Shown here: piece after piece, positions 42,401 to 52,399 of the stretch
How positions within the stretch are numbered: the stretch's first letter is position 1
How the letters are laid out: every line of letters begins with the position of its first letter
Source of the DNA: Anomaloglossus baeobatrachus
Taxonomy: Eukaryota > Chordata > Amphibia > Anura > Aromobatidae
Direction: 5' to 3'
DNA length: 64,000 nucleotides
Assembly (NCBI RefSeq): GCF_048569485.1
Contig: NC_134358.1
Span: 550,308,097 to 550,372,096 of the forward strand
Notes under the pieces: generated by a model
Databases searched by the model: none
Told to the model about the DNA's origin: nothing
What the model saw: the letters and a program-made list of their open reading frames with translations, nothing else
Program-made: the position numbers and the translations under genes

Positions 42401-43514
42401 GGTAGTCCCCGTTAAGGACCTAACTGGTCGAACTGCTGCTCGGGCGTTCCAGGCTTATTTCTGCCGGCCCCATGGATACCCAGAAAAGGTGCTGACTGAC
42501 CAAGGCCCGGCCTTTGAAGCAGAGGTGTTCCACGAATTCTGCCAGTTGTATGGCTGCAAGAAGATCCGGACCACTCCTTACCACGCCCAGACCAACGGCA
42601 TGTGCGAGAAAATGAACCACCTGGTCCTGGGGCTTCTCAAGACGCTACCACTGGAAGAACGGAACCTGTGGCCGGAAAAGCTACCCGACCTGGTCGATAT
42701 GTACAATAATATCCCCTCTAGCTCGACGAAGTGCACCCCAGCGTATCTGATGAGGGCTCGGCCCGGCCGCCTGCCGGTGGATCTGGAGATGGGATTGGAG
42801 GCCCCCGAAGCACTCCCTTCGACGGTGGAGTGGGAAAACCGGAGGAGAGCGCAATACCGGCAAATCCAGGAGTATGTGGAGAAAAACCTCAGTCGAAGTC
42901 GAGAACAGCAGGAGCACCGGTTCAATCAGAAGGCGTCCGCGGATCCTTTCCAGCCAGGAGATGTAGTGCTGAAACGGAAGAGGAAAGCACACAAGCTGGA
43001 TGATCAGTGGGAGCAAGTCCCTTATGTCATACAACCCACAGAATGGGAAGATGGGAAGGCCTACCAGATCAGTCGTGACCAAGGGGGCACCCTGGCCACA
43101 GTTTCCCGGGACCATCTAAAAAGGTGCCCTCCAGCGTTGAGGGCAGAGGCTGAAGTACCGGTTCCTCCACCAGCGGAGAAGGCAGCAGAGGTAATCCACA
43201 CGGTAATGGGTGACTTCCCAGCAAACTGGCCTACACAGAACGGCGCGGTGATTCTTCCAGTGATACTGTTCCCACAACCCGTGGATGAAGGAGTAGTGGA
43301 AGTGGTTAACCGTGAGCCAGAACCAGTGCCAGTGCCCAGGGATGAACCTGTACCCAGCTCCCCTACGCCCCCGCCTGCTCCACACTATAGCCGGGAGGAG
43401 GAACCGATTGTTCCCTCTACCCCACTGTCTAGCACCACTGACACCGGGCCCCGAAGGTCCACCCGTTCCAACCTAGGTAGACCTCCACTTAGGTACAGGG
43501 AGACCGTTCTGTAA
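39417..43514 (+). CDS. pol: Gypsy pol polyprotein
   Basis: 1,365 residues. The protease has ALLDTGS near residue 47. Reverse transcriptase has MCVDYRKIN and the YLDDVIVYS active site. RNase H has LHTDASNVGLGAVL. The integrase zinc region is H/H...CRECGPC, and its catalytic core runs LDHVKL ... LTDQGPAFE ... TNGMCEKMNH. A basic C-terminal segment (PGDVVLKRKRKAHKL) and a Pro-rich tail follow. No chromodomain is recognised. It would be made as a gag-pol fusion. Products would act in virus-like particles and then in the nucleus. Confidence 0.95.
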   Translation: MPVKRATPGAPGQSSGVEHRGPPDWRDRYIGARPIIPVAVDGIPVMALLDTGSQVTTIPYTLYQRYWATNELAPPDNSITLIAANGLPLTQVGYKQVAMTVGQAELKHQGMIVIMNEPSDHNPKIVLGTNVMEHCMTDVLSLLQQLADTAAGSRQRAVQREIRALMYRQHVSSTGGEIGGVRVMDVAPLTVPPRSEMMILCRAAVGSQGRDYPAMMEPLPSEHWPTVMAARGVVDVKKGRVPVRVLNCGEEEVRLPRYATIAKLLTLDPHTIHEASPSTLPPTTSTSPHQGETKEWHQQLHVGTDDTPTHHRAGVYRVVQEYEQVFSKHPLDFGQIKGVQHHIPTGEHPPIKERYRPIPPAHYQCAKDMLRNMKEAGVIRDSCSPWAAPLVLVKKKDGTMRMCVDYRKINQITHKDAYPLPRIEESLAALRTANYFSTLDLTSGYWQVAVAPEDREKTAFTTPMGLCEFNSMPFGLCNAPGTFQRLMECCLGHLNFETVLLYLDDVIVYSQTYEAHLEHLAEVFASLAKYGMKLKPSKCHLLKPRVQYLGHVVSADGVAPDPEKITAIQSWPRPTTVREVRQFLGLVGYYRRFIKGYTKMAASMQDLLVGQTKGGRPVGAPLSWEDKHEESFCQLKAALTGEEVLAYPDYGRPFILHTDASNVGLGAVLSQVQDGKEKVIAYASRKLRPTERNPENYSSFKLELLALVWAITERFRHYLAAATFTAFTDNNPLTHLNTAKLGALEQRWVARLANYDFTIKYRAGRVNINADVLSRMPHLSEEGCEDDDLEEIELPAFHQPPTERVQVHQQRVDLDPRPSQEWQEAQDQAPAVRLVKTLVEQGATGIDPAAPAEAQRLWKERKRLYLHQGKLYRELINPKTHEKICQLVIPQADVATVLRAYHDGAGHFGWKKLEMLLRERFYWSGMRESVEAWCRECGPCTLRRKDETSQRAPLHPIVTHQPLELVALDHVKLTPSRSGYTYALTMVDHYSRFMVVVPVKDLTGRTAARAFQAYFCRPHGYPEKVLTDQGPAFEAEVFHEFCQLYGCKKIRTTPYHAQTNGMCEKMNHLVLGLLKTLPLEERNLWPEKLPDLVDMYNNIPSSSTKCTPAYLMRARPGRLPVDLEMGLEAPEALPSTVEWENRRRAQYRQIQEYVEKNLSRSREQQEHRFNQKASADPFQPGDVVLKRKRKAHKLDDQWEQVPYVIQPTEWEDGKAYQISRDQGGTLATVSRDHLKRCPPALRAEAEVPVPPPAEKAAEVIHTVMGDFPANWPTQNGAVILPVILFPQPVDEGVVEVVNREPEPVPVPRDEPVPSSPTPPPAPHYSREEEPIVPSTPLSSTTDTGPRRSTRSNLGRPPLRYRETVL

Positions 43515-44135
43515 GGAAAAGGGGTCAGGGAATGTAAAGAGTGCTTGTTTGTGTTTGAAAAGTTGAAAATGATGAAAATGATTACCGAACAGTAACCAGA
43601 TTATCTTTGTGATTTGCAACCGGCTGGAGCCGGCACCGTTGTCCCCGTGGGGACCGTTTAAAAATGCATGGGAACTATCCATGGACAAGCCCGTGAACTT
43701 GCAGGGCAACCACAGACGTTAGTGGCTTGTAAATATGTTGGTTACCGTTACCGTTTCCGCAATGCCGCCTCCGGAGAGGCAGGTTGGAGGGAGGGCCCTG
43801 AGCAGAGCAGGCCAGGGCCCAGCCGCCAAAGGAACCGGTGGCTACCCTCTGGAGGGAAGGACAGATCCCGCTCGGGTACCGTGTGCTGGACTGTGGGTCA
43901 AGGGGTGCTGCCTGGGTTTTAGGGGCAGCATCAGGGCCAGGTTACTTGGGTGGGAGAGAGCGGAAACCGTAACCGTATACCGTTGAAACGTTAAAAGTAA
44001 AATGTGCCTCCCGTCTTGGGAAGAAGTTATTAAAAATGCTTATGTTTATGTTTAACCTTGTTACCCCTTTTACAGAAAAATAAAACCGGTGTAGGACGGC
44101 AGCCCGCGGACAGTCTGCGTTTTGCTAAGGGGGAA
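43515..44135 (+). other. Gypsy 3' non-coding stretch and purine tract
   Basis: About 0.6 kb without a supported gene between pol and the 3' LTR. It ends in AAGGGGGAA directly before the LTR, the position and composition of a polypurine tract for second-strand priming. Confidence 0.7.
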
Positions 44136-45382
44136 TGTGTCGCCCTGGGCAAGCCAGGGGACACAGGTCACACACCACCACACCCCACATCCCAGGTAGG
44201 CACACCTAAGCTGAATCAAAAATCCTTGTTGCCTTCCTCCAGGAGTCTGATGATGCACACCAGGGGGTGGGCCAGGCGGTTGGCTCCGCCCAGAAAGGAG
44301 CTCACAGCTCTGGAGGCAGGAAGTGTCAGGCAGTTTAGCCCAGGGTGAGCCTGTGTCAACAGCAGAGTAGCCCGGGTAGGGCTAGAGTAAACAACAGTGA
44401 AGTGAAAGTGAAGGAAAGAAAAGTGGAAAAGGAGGAAAGCAAGAAGTGGTGACAGAGCAGAGAGTGTGCAAGCCTGAGAGCCCAGCTTTGTGTAGGGCCA
44501 GAACACCAAGGTCAGCGACGGCGGTGACTGTCTGGAGGGGGACCGTTTGGAAGTTCCTGGAAGGACCCCGTTGGCTGTGTGCCCGGTGGTCTGGAGCAGT
44601 GTTCCGAAGGACAGTCAGCACCAGGGCAGGGGCCTCTCGGACCCCGGCAAGGCTAGGAGTCGCCAAATTTGCCGAATCCGTCAGTGAAGGGGACGTAGAT
44701 TCCCCCAACAACCAAGTCCCGATTGAAGGCAACAGCCCAACCCGTACAGCAGAGGCACCGCCACCGCCAGGGCACCAGTCTCTGAGGGCCAGCGCCTGCG
44801 AGCAAAGTGTAGTGCTCCTCCGGCCCAGCTTGAAGCCGGGGAGCGGGTTACCGGTGGGGACCCATCGCAACCAACCGTACATACAGGTGCAAGGAAGAGG
44901 GACATCACCGTCACCTACCGGGAAAGCAAAGCAGCCGTCTGTGGGACCGTCCTACCAGCCGTTTGGTTTACCGTACAAACTGTGTCCAAGTCTCAGGCTG
45001 AGTGAGTACCACAGTGCCGCAAGGCACAGCGCTGCCCCCGCGTCCCTGCGCCCACCAAGCCCTGCACCTCCCAAGCCATCACCGGGCCCCGGGATCACCA
45101 ACCCCTACCCACGGAGGGGCAACACAACACCTGGCTGCTCCCCATCACCATCCCCGGGATCCCCGCATTGAGCAGCGGTGGTGCTACACATCACCACAAC
45201 CGTGGGTGGCGTCACGGACATTATCCCAACATCCCAAAACCCCCCTTTCACTCACGGGCGAGGAGTGTCGCTCGAGAAACCCCGGGATCCGGTCCACCGC
45301 TCGAGCCACCACTGAGCCGCTGCCGGACCCGAGCAGAAGGGGTGAGCGCGGTGTGCTGACACCCTCCTCCCCGCCCGCGACA
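44136..45382 (+). repeat. Gypsy 3' LTR
   Basis: 1,247 bp, the same length as the 5' LTR and differing at about a dozen positions by eye. Followed by TCCG. Confidence 0.95.
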
Positions 45383-45386
45383 TCCG

Positions 45387-45726
45387 CATTATCACAATTT
45401 GGTTTAAATTACTTTAAAACTTGCATGTGACACATTCACTTAAAGAAAAAAAATAGATATAGCAAAAATAAATATACACCAAAGAAGTTAGATTTAAAAC
45501 GAAAAAAAAAAAGTTAGAATAGAGTAGGGCCCGGCCAAAAGAGTCTGCCTTGTGGTGGCAGGTTTACAAAAATCTGATGGCCAAAACAAAATCTGATGAC
45601 TGCGTGTGTGATACGGTGTTCCATGTAAAGGGTTAATGTGTGATTGGTGAGGTTGTAGTGCAGAAGGGAAGTTTTCCAAGAGTGGCGGTGGGACTGTGGA
45701 AGATTCGTGGGGTGGAGGCGGAGCTG
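45387..45726. other. Short flank, no gene seen
   Basis: AT-rich spacer with an A-run, between the Gypsy target site and the minus-strand LTR-element fragment. Confidence 0.5.
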
Positions 45727-48700
45727 GGGCGGAGCCTCAAGGGGGCCCAGAACTTTTGCCAGTATGGGGCCCTGAATTCCTAGTGGCAGCCCTGCCGGTG
45801 ATGCGGCCAGGTCTGGTCGGGCCGATGTCGGGGTGACCGCTGTCGTGACCTGGTCGGGTGACGGAACTGGGGGTCTCGCAGCTGCTTCTTCATAAACGGG
45901 GGCTGGAGGTTCTGCTGTCACGGTGGAAGCAGGCAGCTCGGCGTCCGCCGAGAACGTTGTTGATGGCGGCGGAGTGCTTGCCGGGAGCGGGGGCGGTCCG
46001 GATCCCACAGCCACATCGGCCGGATTAGGGTAATCATCAAGGTCTGGGTAACCGCTTACCCTCTCTTCATGTGGGATTTCGATCTCACGGGTTCGCACCG
46101 AGAGGCTCCTCATCTCTTCTCTCCAGTGCTCCAATATGAACAGGAACTGCGTCCGCATCCTTCTGCAAAGCTGCTCCGTCTCTTCCTCAATCCAGGTTGC
46201 GGTCCCAGGAACAGCACGTTCCGGTGACCAGCTCCTCTCAGCCGCCATCTTTCCTCTGCGGGGTCCAGGAGCGTTATGGCAGAGTCCTGGCATCCCTGCT
46301 TCTCTTCCGCTGCTACATGCCGTCACACCCCCCTCGGTTTTCGCCCACCACTCACTTTGGTGCTGTGGCCCTCTGGGAAGTTCCAGTTCCGGGCTGACTC
46401 TCAGAAAGAAGGGCGGGGCTCTGCTTCGTGCTCTTTTGTGGAGAAGACAGCGTTTTGGCGCCAAAAGATGGCGGATGATGTCGGAAATGGCGGGAAACGG
46501 GACATTTGCCTCGCGGTTTCGACTTCTAAGGCGCACGTAACCCAGGTAAGCGGGTCCTGCTCATATCCTGTTCATGACGTCAGGAATTTGAGGTGTGCCG
46601 CCCCCGTGCCAGCAGCCGAGCTGCTCGGATCCGGGTTCTCGGTGGCTCGAGGTTCTCCGGACCCAGGGGTCGTGCGGCCACTCAAATGAAGGGGTTTTTT
46701 TCAAGGGATTTTATAAAGTTTGTGACGCCACCCGTGGTATGTGGTAATTAGGAGTACCACCGCTGCAGTTGGGGAGTACCCTCCACGGGTAGGGGGAGAA
46801 TACCCCGGGACTCAGTCGTGGTGAGTGGGAGTGCCGTTGGGTGTGAAGGGGTCACTTGCGTACTCACTCAGTCCTTTAAGCTGACACCAACAACTGGATA
46901 AACCAAAGTTCTGGATACCGCTGCCGCTGAGAGGAGCTTAGTTCGGGTTCCGTCCCGAATGGTGCTGCCTGGTGATCCATGACCTGCCTCCTGGCACTAA
47001 GTTTACTTCTCTGTTGGTCCTGGTGTGTCGCCCTGGGCAAGCCAGGGGACACAGGTCACAACACCACCACACCCCACACTCCAGGTAGGCACATCACAGC
47101 TAAACTACAAATCCTTGTTGCCTTCCTCCAGAGGCTGATGATTCACACCAGGGGGTGGGCCAGGCGGTTGGCTCCGCCCACCAAGGAGATGACAGCTCTG
47201 GAGGCGGGAAGGACCAGGCAGATTAGCCCCGGGCAGGGCAAGAGTGAAGTCTATCTGAGGGCTAGAAAGGAGTAAACAAGTAGTGAAAGTAGAAAAGTGG
47301 AAAAGGAAGGAAAGCCTGAAGGTCCAGCTTTGTGTAGGGCCAGAACAGCAAGGTCAGCGACGGCGGTGACTGTCTGGAGTTGGACCGTTTGGAAGTTCCT
47401 GGAAGGACCCTGTTGGCTGTGTGCCCGGTGGTCTGGAGCAGTGTTCCGAAGGACAGTCAGCACCAGGGCAGGGGCCTCTCGTACCCCGGCAAGGCTAGGT
47501 GTCGCCAAATTTGCCGAATCCGTCAGTGAAGGGGACGTAGATCCCCCAACAACCAAGTCCCGATTGACGGCAACAGCCCAACCTGAAGCAGAGAGACACC
47601 GCCACCGCCAAGGCACCAGTTTCTCAGGGCCAGCGCCTGCGGGCAAAGTGTAGAGCTCCTCCGGCCCAGATTGTAGTCGGGGAGCGGGTAACCGGAGGGA
47701 ATCCACCGCTACCATCAGTCAAACATAGGTGCAAGGAAGAGGGACATCACCGTCAACTACCGGGAGTGCAGGTGCAGCCGTCTGTGGGACCGTCCTACCA
47801 GCCGTTTGGTTTACCGTACAAACTGTGTCCAAGTCTCAGGCTGAGTGAGTACCACAGTGCCGCAAGGCACAGCGCTGCCCCCGCGTCCCTGCGCCCACCA
47901 GGCCCCGCACCTCCTTCTCCACCACCGGGCCCCGGGATCACCAACCCCTACCCACGGAGGGGCAACACAACACCTGGCTGCTCCGCATCACCATCCCCGG
48001 GACCCTCGAATTGAGCAGCGGTGGTGAAATCACCACAACCGTGGGTGGCGTCACGAACTATAACAATTCCCCACACCCAACCACTATCCCCTTTCACTCA
48101 CGGGCGAGGGGTGTCGCTCGAGAAACCCTGGGATCCGGCCCACAGCTCGAGCCACCACTGAGCAGCTGCCGGACCCGAGCAGAGGGGGTGAGCGCGGTGT
48201 GCTGACACCCTCCTCCCCGCCCGCGACACTGGTAGTATGAAACTTGCCGGGTCCCGCTCCCCACTATAGCTAAGTGTTGGAGCTTACTCTCAGGGTTCAC
48301 GATTGGGATTTTCTGGACCGTTTTGAGTGGAAAGTCCTATCCCCCTCGTTGCGCTAGTACCCCGATTTTGGAGCGGGTGGGAACGGCTCTTGAAGACTCC
48401 GTTCGCCTCGGGTAAATTATCGGGTTGCCTGAAGCTACTCCCCGACCTAACCTAAGGTCCACGTACCGCGTCGTGCCCTGGTCCTAGCCCGGTGATGGTG
48501 CAAGGCCGCCGGCTGTCCTCCTCGGCAGGTCCGTGCTCCTTGCCACGATCCCCTACGACCTGCCACCTAGATTACTGCTCAGGAGCCCTGCTCCTGACCT
48601 CCTCTCACTTCCACTTCTCAGACCCGTCTCTCTCTTTCTGACACCCCTGACCTCTCCTCCCCAACCCCCCAGGTGGGCGACTCTATTCCACTGAAGCCGT

Positions 48701-48869
48701 CCACTGGTGTGTCTGGTGGGTGTGGTGCAGAGTGTACCTAGGATTTGATAGGCTGATGTAGGCAACACCATGTAGTTAGGGACCCATAACCAAGGAGGAG
48801 GTGGATACTGCACAAGAGGGCAGATTGTGCAATTCCCTGTGACGACCTGATAGTCCAGGGGCATCACAT
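45727..48869 (-). mobile_element. Second LTR element family: 5' LTR, leader and start of gag only
   Basis: On the minus strand an LTR of about 1,069 bp (48869-46592, excluding the inserted solo LTR) begins TGTGATGCCCCTGGAC and ends GGGGGCGGCACA. It is followed by a leader and, from about 46260 downwards, a gag-like N-terminus (PGTATWIEEETEQLCRRM). The remainder of the element is absent. A broken fossil; age not measurable without the second LTR. The LTR shares the GGTGGCGTCAC and CTCGAGCCACC blocks with the Gypsy LTRs, so the families are relatives. Confidence 0.7.
47024..48228 (+). mobile_element. Solo LTR of the Gypsy family, inside the minus-strand LTR
   Basis: 1,205 bp beginning TGTGTCGCCCTGGGCAAGCC and ending CCGCCCGCGACA, with CTGG on both sides (47020-47023, 48229-48232). 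It is clearly the same family as the 36967-45382 LTRs but has more differences and small indels. It interrupts the LTR of the opposite-strand element, so it is younger than that insertion. Confidence 0.9.
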
Positions 48870-49935
48870 AACCACTACATCCAAAACATAGGGACTGGAG
48901 CAGCTTTTTGGAGTCAGTGTTGGACCTGGGGAGTGTCAGTACTACCGTATCTGAATTGTCTTTTTACCAGTAATTGTTTCGGGTCCACTATTTTTATTTT
49001 TTTTTTATTAGAGCTCACATGTAAATTCACTGGTTGTAAATATGGTAAATTATCTCTGCACTCGTGTAATTACTATTAACCTGTATTTTTACAAACTGCC
49101 CCGAGTCCCGCTATTCCTGTAAAGCCAACCCTTAAAATCCCGCATTTGCATTTTAATGGGCATCTGTAGCACTTGCCAGTCCTTTTGGCGTCCGCAGCGT
49201 TTTGCATCCTGATGATTGTATCCAGGGCAATACAATGTATCTTCAGAGGTAACAGTAAATAATGACACTCCGGCATTCCGCCAACATTCCGCGAGCACCG
49301 CGCATCTTCAGGCGCCTGAACCTCTTCCTGCAGGTGAGCGTCTTCCTTCGCTGCGCACGCCTCCATAATATGCAGATCAGAATCCTAATTTTATCAGTGT
49401 CACTTCAGGAGTGACAGCTATTGCTTGCAGTCTCTTCCTTGGTAGAGTTTCAATAAAAATGCAATTTTTTTTTTTTTCTCTTTTTGGAGTCATTTATTTT
49501 TCATCAGGCAATAACAGCAACACTTCTGCACCATATGGTACGATAAAATGAGATCCAAGTACGCAGGCAGCGACTTGTACAGAGGGTTTTCATTAAAGGG
49601 GAGAAGAAATATTTTATGAGGTGTTAATATAACAGTAGCGATCTATTATCTGTTCTTCCACATATCGTGGGACGGAACGTGTGTCACACCGAGCTGTCAA
49701 AATGAGCTTTTACTGAATTCCCATTTAATTCGAAATGTGTGCAGAATAATGAGAAGAATGAATGAATATGGATAAAATCTATATAAATACAAAGATTTTA
49801 TTGTATCATTTGTATCCATTCATCCAGCATTATTTCTTCTATCAACGTTTAAAGGGTACTGACCAAGTTTTGTATGGCTCCAATGTATTTAAAATGCCAT
49901 AAAAGTAACTTTCCACGTCTTCTTTAAAACATATA
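48870..49935. other. No gene recognised
   Basis: AT-rich, unique-looking sequence with a poly-T run near 49470. Frames of about 70-96 codons at 49076-49366 have no supporting features. Confidence 0.5.
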
Positions 49936-51587
49936 CAGTTAGGTCCAGAAATCTTTGGCCAGTGACACAATTTTGGCGAGTTGGGCTCTGCATGCCACCA
50001 CATTGGATTTGAAATGAAACCTCTACAACAGAATTCAAGTGCAGATTGTAACGTTTAATTTGAAGGTTTGAACAAAAATATCTGATAGAAATTGTAGGAA
50101 TTGTCACATTTCTTTACAAACACTCCACATTTTAGGAGGTCAAAAGTAATTGGACAAATAAACCAAACCCAAACAAAATATTTTTATTTTCAATATTTTG
50201 TTGCGAATCCTTTGGAGGCAATCACTGCCTTAAGTCTGGAACCCATGGACATCACCAAACGCTGGGTTTCCTCCTTCTTAATGCTTTGCCAGGCCTTTAC
50301 AGCCGCAGCCTTCAGGTCTTGCTTGTTTGTGGGTCTTTTCGTCTTAAGTCTGGATTTGAGCAAGTGAAATGCATGCTCAATTGGTTAAGATCTGGTGATT
50401 GACTTGGCCATTGCAGAATGTTCCACTTTTTTGCACTCATGAACTCCTGGGTAGCTTTGGCTGTATGCTTGGGGTCATTGTCCATCTGTACTATGAAGCG
50501 CCGTCCGATCAACTTTGCGGCATTTGGCTGAATCTGGGCTGAAAGTATATCCCGGTACACTTCAGAATTCATCCGGCTACTCTTCTCTGCTGTTATGTCA
50601 TCAATAAACACAAGTGACCCAGTGCCATTGAAAGCCATGCATGCCCATGCCATCACGTTGCCTCCACCATGTTTTACAGAGGATGTGGTGTGCCTTGGAT
50701 CATGTGCCGTTCCCTTTCTTCTCCAAACTTTTTTCTTCCCATCATTCTGGTACAGGTTGATCTTGGTCTCATCTGTCCATAGAATACTTTTCCAGAACTG
50801 AGCTGGCTTCATGAGGTGTTTTTCAGCAAATTTAACTCTGGCCTGTCTATTTTTGGAATTGATGAATGGTTTGCATCTAGATGTGAACCCTTTGTATTTA
50901 CTTTCATGGAGTCTTCTCTTTACTGTTGACTTAGAGACAGATACACCTACTTCACTGAAAGTGTTCTGGACTTCAGTTGATGTTGTGAACGGGTTTTTCT
51001 TCACCAAAGAAAGTATGCGGCGATCATCCACCACTGTTGTCATCCGTGGACGCCCAGGCCTTTTTGAGTTCCCAAGCTCACCAGTCAATTCCTTTTTTCT
51101 CAGAATGTACCCGACTGTTGATTTTGCTACTCCAAGCATGTTTGCTATCTCTCTGATGGATTTTTTCTTTTTTTTCAGCCTCAGGATGTTCTGCTTGACC
51201 TCAATTGAGAGTTCCTTAGACCGCATTTTGTCTGGTCACAGCAACAGCTTCCAAATGCAAAACCACACACCTGTAATCAACCCCAGACCTTTTAACTACT
51301 TCATTGATTACAGGTTAACGAGGGAGATGCCTTCAGAGTTAATTGCAGCCCTTAGAGTCCCTTGTCCAATTACTTTTGGTCCCTTGAAAAAGAGGAGGCT
51401 ATGCATTACAGAGCTATGATTCCTAAACCCTTTCTCCGATTTGGATGTGAAAACTCTCATATTGCAGCTGGGAGTGTGCACTTTCAGCCCATATTATATA
51501 TATATAATTGTATTTCTGAACATGTTTTTGTAAACAGCTAAAATAACAAAACTTGTGTCACTGTCCAAATATTTCTGGACCTAACTG
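49936..51587 (-). mobile_element. Tc1-like element, DD34E, nearly intact
   Basis: 1,652 bp bounded by TA (49934-49935, 51588-51589). Termini are CAGTTAGGTCCAGAAAT.TTTGG and the inverse. Inner direct repeats (AAAAGTAATTGGACAA near 50142 and its inverse near 51370) give the IR/DR layout. A single minus-strand transposase fills the middle. The outer termini differ at two or three positions, so the copy is fairly young. Confidence 0.95.
50190..51226 (-). pseudogene. Tc1-like DD34E transposase, one single-base deletion
   Basis: Starts MRSKELSIEVKQNILRL. It has the N-terminal HTH (SIREIANMLGVAKSTVGYILRK), the GRPR hook (KRPGRPRMT), a second HTH, the first Asp in WTDETKINLY, a GGGN box, the second Asp in VQMDNDPKHTA and WPSQSPDLN. 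The frame then shifts near 50383, where one C is missing from the expected AACCC of the NPIE box. The correct C-terminus (IEHAFHLLK ... GFATKY, stop at 50190-50192) continues in the next frame. The D-to-E spacing is 34. Total length is about 345 residues, normal for the family. This is the only disruption that I can see. Confidence 0.85.
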
Positions 51588-51713
51588 TACTAGTAGTTTG
51601 TGTATACAGCTCCTATATAGACTGATGTGTCTCTATGGCAACAGACTACAAACACAGTCTGTGTAGTCTGATGCCTCCAGTCATACGGTATGCATCCTCT
51701 TTGTTGTGTCTAA

Positions 51714-52262
51714 AGGCCCCGTTACACGCAGAGATATCGCTAGCGAGCGTACCCGCCCCTGTCGTTAGTGCGTCACGGGCAAATCGCTGCCCGTGGTGCA
51801 CAACATCGTTAAGAGCCGTCACACGGACTTACCTGCCTAGCGACATTGCTGTGGCCGTCGAACCGCCTCCTTTCTAAGGGGGGCGGTTCATGCGGCGTCA
51901 CTAAGCGTCCGCCCAATAGAAGCGGAGGGGCGGAGATGAGCGGGACATAACATCCCGCCCACCTCCTTCTTTCCTCATTGCGGGCAGCCGCAAGTAAGGA
52001 GATGTTCGTCGTTCCTGCGGTATCACACGTAGCGATGTGTGCTGCCGCAGGAATGACGAACAACCTGCGTCCTGCAACAGCAACGATATTTGGGAAATAT
52101 ACAGCGTGTCAACGATCAACGATAAGGTAAGTCATTTTGATCGTTAACGGTCGTTTGTGCGTTTCACACGCAACAACATTGCTAACAAGGCCGGATGTGC
52201 ATCACGAATTCCATGACCCCAACGACATCTCGTTAGCAATGTTGTTGCGTGTAAAGCGGCCT
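51714..52262. mobile_element. PIF/Harbinger-type MITE, copy 4
   Basis: About 549 bp starting AGGCCCCGTTACACGCAGAG and ending GCGTGTAAAGCGGCCT. TAA precedes it and TTA follows, so one target copy has changed or the boundary is off by a base. The interior shares GGGCGGTTCATGCGGCGTCA and GCGGGACATAACATCCCGCC with copy 3. Confidence 0.75.
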
Positions 52263-52399
52263 TTAGAGTTCTAGTAATGTTGCTGCAGTCTATTACGATG
52301 CCACTAGCTTATACTTCTTCTCTCGAAAAGTTCAGAAGGCTCTCAACAAATGGAGGTCTTACCAGACTGAGGAGTTGACAAACCTGTATCGGAGAGCAT

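Larger units (their letters stand above)
36967..45382 (+). mobile_element. Ty3/Gypsy LTR retrotransposon, looks whole and young
   Basis: 8.4 kb with 1,247-bp LTRs at both ends and TCCG on both sides (36963-36966, 45383-45386). Parts in order: 5' LTR, primer-site region, leader, gag, pol (protease, reverse transcriptase, RNase H, integrase), a ~0.6 kb non-coding stretch, purine tract, 3' LTR. RT-RNase H-integrase order identifies Ty3/Gypsy. By eye the LTRs differ at about a dozen positions in 1,247 (around 1%), so insertion was recent. Both long frames are open. No envelope gene is seen. Confidence 0.95.

Noticed and set aside
43515-44135. Possible envelope gene after Gypsy pol
   Set aside because: Only about 0.6 kb with short frames, no signal peptide or membrane segment; treated as non-coding.
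45514-46536. 340-codon minus-strand frame as a host gene
   Set aside because: It follows a minus-strand LTR and leader, and its middle resembles the gag start at 63878. It is the broken gag region of an LTR element.
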